Source of the DNA: an uncultured Clostridia bacterium
GTDB taxonomy: Bacteria; Bacillota; Clostridia; Oscillospirales; Oscillospiraceae
NCBI GenBank assembly: GCA_947167725.1
Contig: CAMVJF010000079.1
Coordinates: 1 to 7,384, forward strand
Length of the DNA: 7,384 nt
Direction of reading: 5' to 3'
Below the pieces are notes generated by a model. It ran no database searches, was not told the DNA's origin, and was given only the letters and a program-made list of their open reading frames with translations. Below, piece after piece: positions 1 through 5,549 of this stretch. Numbering within the stretch: the first letter of the stretch is position 1; each line of letters opens with the position of its first letter. The position numbers were made by a program, and so were the translations under genes.

Positions 1-696
1 CCGGTCGCCCGGGATCGTGAAGTCCGTTTCTTCGCGCGCGTCCGCGCCGCAGATCGTGATCGTATCGCTTCCTGCTCCGACGACATGCGCGCCGAGAGAA
101 ACGAGATAGTCCTGCAGTGAGACGATCTCGGGCTCGCGCGCCGCGCCGCGGATGCGGGTCCTACCCTTGGCCGCGCTGGCCGCGAGCATGATGTTTTCGG
201 TCGCGCCGACGCTCGGGTATCCGAGATCGACGACCGCACCCTTCAGGCATGCGGCTTTGCAGCGGATCCGTCCGCCGTGTTCCGTGATCTCGGCGTTCAG
301 CTTTTTCAGTCCGCCGAGATGCAGGTCGATCGGGCGCTTTCCGAGCTGGCAGCCGCCAGGCAGGCTCATCCTCGCCTCGCCGAAGCGTCCGAGCAGAGCG
401 CCCATGAAGATCACCGACGAGCGCATCTGCGCCATCAGCTCCCGCGGGATCTCCGCGCCGCCGGCCGCGCGGGAGTCGATCTCGAGCTCGCCCTCCCCTT
501 CCTCGACCCGGCATCCGAGATGCCGTAGGATATCGACCGCGGCGTCCACGTCGCGCAGGCGCGGGACGTTGTGCAGACGCGTACGCGCCGGCAGCACCAT
601 GCAGGCCGCCAGGATGGGCAGCGTCGCGTTCTTCGAGCCCTGCACGCGGCAGCTTCCGAAAAGCCTGTTGCCGCCGCGAACATGCCAGATATCCAT
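1..696 (-). CDS. murA: UDP-N-acetylglucosamine 1-carboxyvinyltransferase MurA (3' end outside window)
   Basis: MurA transfers enolpyruvate from PEP to UDP-GlcNAc, the first committed cytoplasmic step of peptidoglycan synthesis. The frame is open from the ATG at 696 to the window edge, giving 232 codons of a family whose members are about 420 residues. My translation shows GSKNATLPILAA at residues 20-31, containing the conserved Lys22-Asn23 pair. MRSSVIFMGALLGRFG follows at 91-106. LPGGCQLGKRP at 112-122 is the PEP-binding loop, with the catalytic Cys116 that fosfomycin alkylates. AREPEIVSLQDYL, typical of the second half of the fold, lies near 195-207. Cys (not Asp) at 116 predicts a fosfomycin-sensitive enzyme. 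The start at 696 is preferred because GGGGGG ends 6 nt upstream and the N-terminus aligns with the family. An in-frame ATG at 714 would add six residues. The gene sits 60 bp after murG, behind a strong hairpin that covers its ribosome-binding site. Bacillota often carry two MurA paralogues, and I cannot tell which this is. Confidence 0.96.
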   Translation of the reverse strand, partial: MDIWHVRGGNRLFGSCRVQGSKNATLPILAACMVLPARTRLHNVPRLRDVDAAVDILRHLGCRVEEGEGELEIDSRAAGGAEIPRELMAQMRSSVIFMGALLGRFGEARMSLPGGCQLGKRPIDLHLGGLKKLNAEITEHGGRIRCKAACLKGAVVDLGYPSVGATENIMLAASAAKGRTRIRGAAREPEIVSLQDYLVSLGAHVVGAGSDTITICGADAREETDFTIPGDR

Positions 697-702
697 GAAA
701 AT

Positions 703-708
703 CCCCCC
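703..708 (-). promoter_or_regulatory. murA ribosome-binding site, buried in a hairpin arm
   Basis: On the coding strand a run of six G followed by A lies 6 nt before the ATG at 696, which is ideal spacing. The purine run can pair with the CCUCC of 16S rRNA using one G-U wobble. All six G are also the last bases of the 3' arm of the hairpin at 703-743, paired with six C at 738-743. The site is therefore expected to be inaccessible when the hairpin is folded. Confidence 0.6.
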
Positions 709-743
709 GCGCATCAGAATCGTCCCATTCTATGCGCGGGGGG
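703..743 (-). promoter_or_regulatory. Strong hairpin in the murG-murA leader (attenuator or RBS-sequestering element)
   Basis: Read on the minus strand, positions 743-727 (six C, then GCGCAUAGAAU) pair with 720-703 (AUUCU, bulged G, then AUGCGC and six G). This makes a 17-bp stem with a single bulged G at 715 and a 6-nt loop GGGACG (726-721). Twelve of the pairs are uninterrupted, and ten of those twelve are G-C. The arm is followed by AUUUUC and then the murA AUG at 696. Two readings fit. It could be an intrinsic terminator or attenuator with a short U-tract (four U). It could instead be a translational switch that buries the murA ribosome-binding site. The 5' arm begins 13 nt after the murG stop codon, so ribosomes finishing murG would come up against its base. 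The inverted repeat is seen directly; its function is inference. Confidence 0.75.
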
Positions 744-756
744 TCGACGCTGTGTT

Positions 757-1881
757 TTATACGCCGCGGGCCGTGTCGAGGATGACGCCGCAGATCCGGT
801 CCGCCGCATCGGGTACGGCCAGGGAGAGCATCGCCTCGTGCATCGAGGCCATCCGCTTTTCGTCCGAGAGCAGCCCGCGGATCATCGCGAGCAGAGAGGC
901 CGCGTCAAACTCGCCCTCCAGCAGCACTTTCGCGCCGCCGGCACGCTCGAGCACGCGGGCGTTGCGCTCCTGGTGGTTGTTCGTCACGTTCGGCGAGGGC
1001 ACGATCACGGCGGGCTTGCCCATGAAGCAGAGCTCCGCCAGCGAGGAAGCGCCCGCGCGGCAGAGCACGAGGTCCGCCGCCGCCATCACGCGCGGCATGT
1101 CGTAGATGTACTCGCGCACGTCCGCGCCGAATTCCGCACGGTCCGGCGCCGTCTCGGCAAGCTCCGCGCAGATCGCCTTGTAGTAGCGGCTGCCCGTCGC
1201 GTGAACGAGGCGGAAGGAAGGCTCGCCGCGCATCAGGGGGATCATCTTCGCGATCACGGCATTCATGTGCGCCGCGCCGAGCGAGCCCCAGACCGAGACG
1301 ACCAGCGGTTTGTCGTTCGGGATGCCGAGCTGGGAACGCGCCGTCTCCTTCGTGAAGAGCGAAAAGCTGCCGCGGACGGGCGTGCCGGTAACGAAAACCT
1401 TTTCCGGGTCGGGATACTGTGTCCGGCTCTCCTCGAAGCCGACCATCACGCGGTCGACGTGGCGCGAGACGAGCCTGGTCGTGAGCCCCGGCACGGCGTT
1501 GCTCTCGTGCACGAGGGTCGGGATGTGCAGGCGGTGCGCCGCCGTGAGTACCGGATAGCAGACGTAGCCGCCCGTGCCGATCACGGCGTCGGGGCCGAAT
1601 TCGCGGATGATGCGGTGCGCCTTTTCGATCGAGACCGCGACGTTCTTAAGCGTTTTCGCGTTGTGCCGCAGGCCCTCGAGGCTCAGCGAGCGGCTGAGGT
1701 TCGTGATCTCGACGCCGCGGATCTCGTAGCCCTCGCGCGGGACAAGCTGCATCTCCATCATGCCCTCGGCGCCGATGAAGAGGATCTCGCAATCCGGCAT
1801 CAGCTCGCGCAGGCGGCCGGCGATCGCGACGGCAGGGTTGATGTGGCCGGCCGTGCCGCCGCAGGTGAACAGAAATCTCAT
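757..1881 (-). CDS. murG: Lipid II-forming GlcNAc transferase MurG
   Basis: MurG is the membrane-associated GT28-family glycosyltransferase (GT-B fold). It adds GlcNAc from UDP-GlcNAc to lipid I on the inner face of the membrane, making lipid II. At 374 residues it is of normal or slightly long length. Visible motifs in order are the N-terminal glycine-rich loop CGGTAGHINPA (7-17, acceptor side), GTGGYVCYP (102-110), HESNAVPGL (125-133), TGTPVR (165-170), WGSLGAAHMN (198-207), the nucleotide-sugar region CRAGASSLAEL (274-284) and NNHQERNA (301-308). The second glycine-rich loop has Trp198 where many homologues have Gly (GGSxGA). I believe this occurs in clostridial MurG but cannot confirm it here. 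The ATG at 1881 overlaps the ftsW stop as ATGA (1878-1881), implying translational coupling. AGGGAAG and AAAGGG lie just upstream. The stop is TAA at 757-759, followed by the 60-bp gap before murA. Confidence 0.98.
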   Translation of the reverse strand: MRFLFTCGGTAGHINPAVAIAGRLRELMPDCEILFIGAEGMMEMQLVPREGYEIRGVEITNLSRSLSLEGLRHNAKTLKNVAVSIEKAHRIIREFGPDAVIGTGGYVCYPVLTAAHRLHIPTLVHESNAVPGLTTRLVSRHVDRVMVGFEESRTQYPDPEKVFVTGTPVRGSFSLFTKETARSQLGIPNDKPLVVSVWGSLGAAHMNAVIAKMIPLMRGEPSFRLVHATGSRYYKAICAELAETAPDRAEFGADVREYIYDMPRVMAAADLVLCRAGASSLAELCFMGKPAVIVPSPNVTNNHQERNARVLERAGGAKVLLEGEFDAASLLAMIRGLLSDEKRMASMHEAMLSLAVPDAADRICGVILDTARGV

Positions 1882-3047
1882 TCTTCCCTATCCCTTTCCA
1901 TGATCTCTCTTGATGCGCTCAGCACGATCCCCATCTCCGCGAGCTGGAGGATCAGCGCGGTGCCGCCGTAGCTGAAGAACGGCAGCGAAATGCCCGTGCA
2001 GGGCAGCAGGTTCGTCACGACCGCGACGTTCAGAAACACCTGCAGCGCAAGCTGCGTGACGATGCCCGCCGTGACAAGAAAGGCGAACGGCTCGCGGCAG
2101 TGGAGCGCGATGCGGTAGCCGCGCAGGATCAGCGCGGCAAAGAGCAGCAGCGCCAGCGCCGCGCCGAGAAAACCGAGCTCCTCGCAGAGCACGGAGAAAA
2201 TGAAGTCGTTGTGCTCCTCCGGCAGATACAGATACTTCTGACGGCTCGCCCCGAGGCCGACGCCGCCGAGGCCGCCGGAGCCGATCGTATAGAGTGACTG
2301 GACGATCTGATAACCCTCGTCCGAGGGGCTGGAGAAGGGGTCGCGCCAAGTGCTGATGCGGCCCGATGCGTAGGGGAAAAAGACCAGCAGAACGCCGAGG
2401 CCGGCGCCGAGCAGTCCGAAGGCCGCCGCGAACCAGCCCAGCGGCGCGCCGCCGAGAAAGATCATCGCGGCGCCGATGGCGACGATGATGATCGAGGCGG
2501 AGAAATGCGGTTCGAGCACCAGCAGCCCCACGATTACGGCAAGCACGAGCGCGAAGGGCAGGATGCCGCCGCGAAAGCTGTTCATCCTCCCCCGCCGTCG
2601 GCAGATCATGGCGGCGAAAAGCAGGATCACGGCGAGTTTTGCCAGTTCGGAGGGCTGCAGCGTCAGCGAGCCGACACCGAGCCAGCGGCGCGAGCCGTTC
2701 GCGCGCACGCCCACGAAGGGCACAAGCGCAAGCAGCGCGAGCGTGAGCGCCATGAAGTGAGGCGCAAAGCGTCGGTATACTCGCATCGGGATGCGCGAGG
2801 CAAGGAACATCGCGCCGACGCCCGCCGCCGCGAAGATCAGCTGGCGGACAAAGTAGTAGGTCGCGCTGCCGCCCGTGACGCGGCCGGGGTCGTAGTAGGC
2901 GCGCGGAAAGCTCGCCGACAGGACCATGATCACGCCGAAGAGCAGCAGGATCAGGACAAGGCAGAAAAAGGGCTGGTCAAAGCTCTCGCGCTTTTCCTTC
3001 CGCTCCAGAACGGAAAAGTCGGCGAGGCGGGCCGTTTCGTAACGCAG
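1878..3047 (-). CDS. ftsW: SEDS-family lipid II polymerase FtsW (or sporulation paralogue SpoVE); probable CTG start
   Basis: FtsW/SpoVE polymerises lipid II into glycan strands at the septum (or spore cortex), together with a class B PBP. With the CTG start the protein has 389 residues. About ten hydrophobic segments can be picked out, roughly at 26-45, 68-84, 98-115, 134-149, 163-179, 183-199, 204-225, 290-308, 320-343 and 357-377. SEDS signatures are NGSRRWLG (117-124), QPSELAKLA (131-139), LPEEHNDFIF (275-284) with the invariant Asp281, and LPFFSYGGT (355-363). The large extracellular loop lies between about 226 and 289. The frame is open back to a TTG at 3101, but that codon has no Shine-Dalgarno and overlaps mraY by 29 bp. 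GGGGAGGTG at 3062-3054 instead sits 7 nt before an in-frame CTG at 3047-3045. The in-frame GTG at 3056 is part of that same site. RodA is less likely because mraY and murG flank the gene. The product is certain; the exact start is not. Confidence 0.95.
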   Translation of the reverse strand: MRYETARLADFSVLERKEKRESFDQPFFCLVLILLLFGVIMVLSASFPRAYYDPGRVTGGSATYYFVRQLIFAAAGVGAMFLASRIPMRVYRRFAPHFMALTLALLALVPFVGVRANGSRRWLGVGSLTLQPSELAKLAVILLFAAMICRRRGRMNSFRGGILPFALVLAVIVGLLVLEPHFSASIIIVAIGAAMIFLGGAPLGWFAAAFGLLGAGLGVLLVFFPYASGRISTWRDPFSSPSDEGYQIVQSLYTIGSGGLGGVGLGASRQKYLYLPEEHNDFIFSVLCEELGFLGAALALLLFAALILRGYRIALHCREPFAFLVTAGIVTQLALQVFLNVAVVTNLLPCTGISLPFFSYGGTALILQLAEMGIVLSASREIMERDREE

Positions 3048-3053
3048 CTTTCC

Positions 3054-3062
3054 CACCTCCCC
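3054..3062 (-). promoter_or_regulatory. Strong Shine-Dalgarno sequence for ftsW
   Basis: The coding strand reads GGGGAGGTG, containing a six-base GGAGGT match to the anti-Shine-Dalgarno sequence. It lies in the gap just after the mraY TAA (3073-3075). Seven nucleotides separate it from an in-frame CTG at 3047. No ATG, and no further GTG or TTG, is in frame at a useful distance. The next in-frame ATG is inside the first membrane segment. This site is the main argument for placing the ftsW start at CTG rather than at the TTG at 3101. Confidence 0.65.
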
Positions 3063-3072
3063 GACTGATCGC

Positions 3073-4083
3073 TTACATGGCGTAACGCTGGAACACCCCA
3101 ATAAATGATATGACGGCGAACAGCAGACTTATGCCTGTAAAGAGGACGAAGAGCTCCTTCTCACTCCACTTTTTCCCGGTCCAGCCGCCCATCTCCAGAT
3201 GGTGATGGAACGGGGCCATGCGAAAGACGCGCTTGCCGTGGCTGAGCTTGAAATAGCCGACCTGGATGATATCGGAGAGCGTCTCGACAATGTACATGAT
3301 GCCGATTGTGATGAGGATCAGCGGCATATCGTAGGCGAAAGCCATGGCTGCGACCGCGCCGCCGAGGAACAGCGAGCCGGTGTCGCCCATGAAGACCTTG
3401 GCCGGATTGAAATTGTATACCAGGAAGCCCATGAGGCCGCCGAGCAGCGCCGAGGCGAAGATGCCGAGTTCAAGATACTCCTTGCCCCAGGCGAAGGTCA
3501 CCGCGACAAAGAACAGGCACACGGGCAGCGAGGTGCCGGTGGCGAGACCGTCCACGCCGTCGGTCAGGTTGACCGAATTGACCGTGCCGACGATCACGAA
3601 TGCAGCGAAGATAAAGTACAGCCACTCCGGGATCGGGACGCTGGTGTTGGCGAAGGGGATGTAAAGGTTCGGGCGGACAAAGCCGAGACGGCGCATCAGG
3701 AAAATGAAGGCCAGCGCGGCGGCGAGCTGCAGCAGGAACTTCATTCTGGCCGAGAGGCCGAGGTTCTGGGCGTGGCGGATCTTCTCCCAGTCGTCCAGAA
3801 AACCGATCGCGCCGAAGACCGCCGCGAAGAGGAACACGAACAGATGCACGAAGCGGCCGCGCATCATGCTCGGGAAACCGATCGTCAGGATTGCGAGCAG
3901 CACGCCGCCGATGAACATGACACCGCCCATTGTGGGAGTGCCGCTCTTGGACTTGTGCCACTCGACCTCGGTCTTGATCTGCTGGCCAGCCTTCTGGCGG
4001 CGGAGCCAGGGAATATAGTATTTCCCGAACGCGGTGGCAAACAGAAACGCCAGAATGAAGGCGCACATCAGCTGTATCGTCAT
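3073..4083 (-). CDS. mraY: Phospho-N-acetylmuramoyl-pentapeptide transferase MraY
   Basis: MraY is the integral membrane enzyme that transfers phospho-MurNAc-pentapeptide from UDP to undecaprenyl phosphate, giving lipid I. It has 336 residues, typical for Gram-positive MraY. Visible motifs are HKSKSGTPTMGG (43-54), the catalytic-site FLDDWEKI with Asp97-Asp98, NSVNLTDGVDGLATG (169-183) with Asp175, NFNPAKVFMGDTGSL (224-238) with Asp234, and the cytoplasmic FRMAPFHHHLEMGGW (287-301) with His293-295. Hydrophobic segments span the protein between these loops, starting at about residues 3-20. The ATG at 4083 overlaps the murE stop as ATGA (4080-4083), and AAGGGG ends 6 nt upstream. murF, which lies between murE and mraY in many bacteria, is absent, as in Bacillus. 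murD, which usually follows mraY in Bacillus, is also missing. The next gene is ftsW. Confidence 0.98.
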   Translation of the reverse strand: MTIQLMCAFILAFLFATAFGKYYIPWLRRQKAGQQIKTEVEWHKSKSGTPTMGGVMFIGGVLLAILTIGFPSMMRGRFVHLFVFLFAAVFGAIGFLDDWEKIRHAQNLGLSARMKFLLQLAAALAFIFLMRRLGFVRPNLYIPFANTSVPIPEWLYFIFAAFVIVGTVNSVNLTDGVDGLATGTSLPVCLFFVAVTFAWGKEYLELGIFASALLGGLMGFLVYNFNPAKVFMGDTGSLFLGGAVAAMAFAYDMPLILITIGIMYIVETLSDIIQVGYFKLSHGKRVFRMAPFHHHLEMGGWTGKKWSEKELFVLFTGISLLFAVISFIGVFQRYAM

Positions 4084-5534
4084 CTCTTACCCCTTATCCT
4101 CAGGTAGTCCGCCACGATCTCTCTCTCGTCCATGTGGTGCTTCTCATGCCCCACGATCTGGTAGTCCTCGTGGCCCTTGCCGGCAAGCAATATTACATCA
4201 CCCCCGCGCGCCTTGTCAAGTGCGGTGCGGATCGCCTCGGCCCGGTCGCAGATGCGGAGGATCCTCTCCGGATCGCCGCTCATGCCCGCGAGGATCTCGT
4301 CTATGATCGTCTCGGGGTCCTCTGTGCGCGGATTGTCGCTCGTCACGATGCACAGGTCCGCGAGTTCCTCAGCGATGCGGCCCATGATCGGTCGCTTGAG
4401 GCGATCGCGGTCGCCGCCGCAGCCGAAGAGCACGATAAGTCTGCCGCGCGTGAGCGGACGCAGCGTACGAAGCACGTTTTCGAGCGCGTCCGGCTTGTGC
4501 GAGTAATCGATGAGGACCGTGTAATCCCCGTCCGTGGGGACGCGCTCCAGCCTGCCCTTGACGCCCTTCGCGTCGCGCAGCGCCGCCGCGCAGTCTGCCA
4601 GCGGCAGCCCCAGCGAGAGGCCGACAGCGATTACGCCGAGCGCGTTGTGGACAGAAAACAGTCCGGGTATGCCGAGCGAGGTCTCCGCGCGCTCGCCGCG
4701 ATAGCTCGCCGTAAAGCGCACGCCCTCGGCGCTCAGCGCAATATCCCCGGCGTACAGATCTGCGTCCGCTCGCTCGGCCGAAAAGCGCAGGACCGGGCAG
4801 GAGGCGCCCTCGGTCATATAGGCCGCCCAGGCGTCGTCCGCGTTGACGCAGGCGGCAGAGCACATGGAAAAGATCTTTTTCTTCGCGGCGGCATATTCCT
4901 CCATCGTCTTGTGAAAATCCAGGTGATCCTGGGAGAGGTTCGTATACAGCGCCGTGTCGAAGCGGATCCCCGCGACACGCTCGAGAGCCAGAGAATGAGA
5001 TGAGACCTCCATCACTACATGGCTGCAGCCCTCGTCCGCCATGCGGCGAAAGAGCTTGTGAAGCTCGTAGCTCTCCGGTGTCGTATAGGCCGAGGGCAGA
5101 AACTCTTCGCCGATCATGTGGCCGTTCGTGCCGATGAGGCCGACCTTCGCTCCAAGCGCGCTCTCAAGCAGATGCTTGATGAGATAGCTCGAGCTGGTCT
5201 TGCCGCTCGTGCCGGTGATGCCGACGACGGTCATCGACGCGGCGGGGTCTCCGAAAAAGTTGCGGCTCGCGATCGCAAGCCCTCTGCGGCAGTCCGCGAT
5301 CTGTATATAGGGCGTACCGTCCGTCGGCGCGTCCTCGCAGAGCACCGCGGCCGCGCCCTTTTCCATGGCCGTCGGGATGAAACGATGGCCGTCGGACTCG
5401 AAGCCCTTGACAGCGACGAAAAGATCGCCCTTTTCCGTTCTGCGCGAGTCGTAACTCACGCCGCCGATCTCCATATCGAGCGCCGCCGTGGCGGAGAGGA
5501 TCTCGATATCCTTCAGGATCTCGGATAGCTTCAT
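4080..5534 (-). CDS. murE: UDP-MurNAc-L-Ala-D-Glu:meso-diaminopimelate ligase MurE
   Basis: MurE is the cytoplasmic ATP-dependent Mur ligase that adds the third residue of the stem peptide. At 484 residues it matches the family length. The N-terminal domain contains YDSRRTEKGDLFVA (28-41), which contacts the uridine nucleotide. The central ATPase domain has the P-loop GITGTSGKTS (105-114), TTPES (151-155), EVSSHSLALERV (176-187) and NLSQDHLDFH (199-208). YAAAKKKIF (214-222) contains the lysine that is carbamylated in this family, probably Lys218. In the C-terminal domain, DYSHKPDALENVL (343-355) is followed by DNPRTEDP (400-407). The DNPR form of this motif is associated with meso-diaminopimelate; lysine-adding enzymes differ here. 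GKGHEDYQ (452-459) is near the end. Translation starts at the ATG at 5534 with AGAGGAG 7 nt upstream, in a 15-bp gap after the PBP gene. The stop overlaps the mraY start. Confidence 0.98.
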   Translation of the reverse strand: MKLSEILKDIEILSATAALDMEIGGVSYDSRRTEKGDLFVAVKGFESDGHRFIPTAMEKGAAAVLCEDAPTDGTPYIQIADCRRGLAIASRNFFGDPAASMTVVGITGTSGKTSSSYLIKHLLESALGAKVGLIGTNGHMIGEEFLPSAYTTPESYELHKLFRRMADEGCSHVVMEVSSHSLALERVAGIRFDTALYTNLSQDHLDFHKTMEEYAAAKKKIFSMCSAACVNADDAWAAYMTEGASCPVLRFSAERADADLYAGDIALSAEGVRFTASYRGERAETSLGIPGLFSVHNALGVIAVGLSLGLPLADCAAALRDAKGVKGRLERVPTDGDYTVLIDYSHKPDALENVLRTLRPLTRGRLIVLFGCGGDRDRLKRPIMGRIAEELADLCIVTSDNPRTEDPETIIDEILAGMSGDPERILRICDRAEAIRTALDKARGGDVILLAGKGHEDYQIVGHEKHHMDEREIVADYLRIRGKR

Positions 5535-5549
5535 GGTGTTTCTCCTCTG

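Noticed and set aside
435..683. Short minus-strand frame starting near the murA start
   Set aside because: It is an out-of-frame reading of murA. The murA frame itself is continuous and carries the conserved motifs.
697..743. Calling the murG-murA hairpin a plain rho-independent terminator
   Set aside because: The stem is strong enough, but the U-tract is only four bases, interrupted at once by C and the murA start codon. Attenuation is possible but not shown, so it is listed as a regulatory element.
756..761. TATAAA on the minus strand at the end of murG as a -10 box for murA
   Set aside because: It is formed by the last Val codon and the stop codon. The best -35-like sequence, TCGACA, is only about 12 bp upstream, too close for a sigma-A promoter.
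152..1105. 317-codon plus-strand frame at the left end
   Set aside because: It runs antisense across murA, the intergenic hairpin and part of murG. The low-complexity Ser/Arg/Pro product matches nothing I know.
1878..1881. Possible frameshift or gene fusion at the ftsW-murG and murE-mraY junctions
   Set aside because: Both are ordinary ATGA stop-start overlaps with full-length products and ribosome-binding sites on each side.
571..1971. 466-codon open frame on the plus strand
   Set aside because: It lies antisense to all of murG and the end of ftsW. Its product is rich in Arg, Ala, His and Asp with no recognisable domain, the usual result of reading GC-rich codons backwards.
3199..4107. 302-codon open frame on the plus strand opposite mraY
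   Set aside because: The protein is highly charged (Glu, Asp, Arg, His), without a motif, and exactly shadows the membrane protein MraY. The true gene shows all family motifs.
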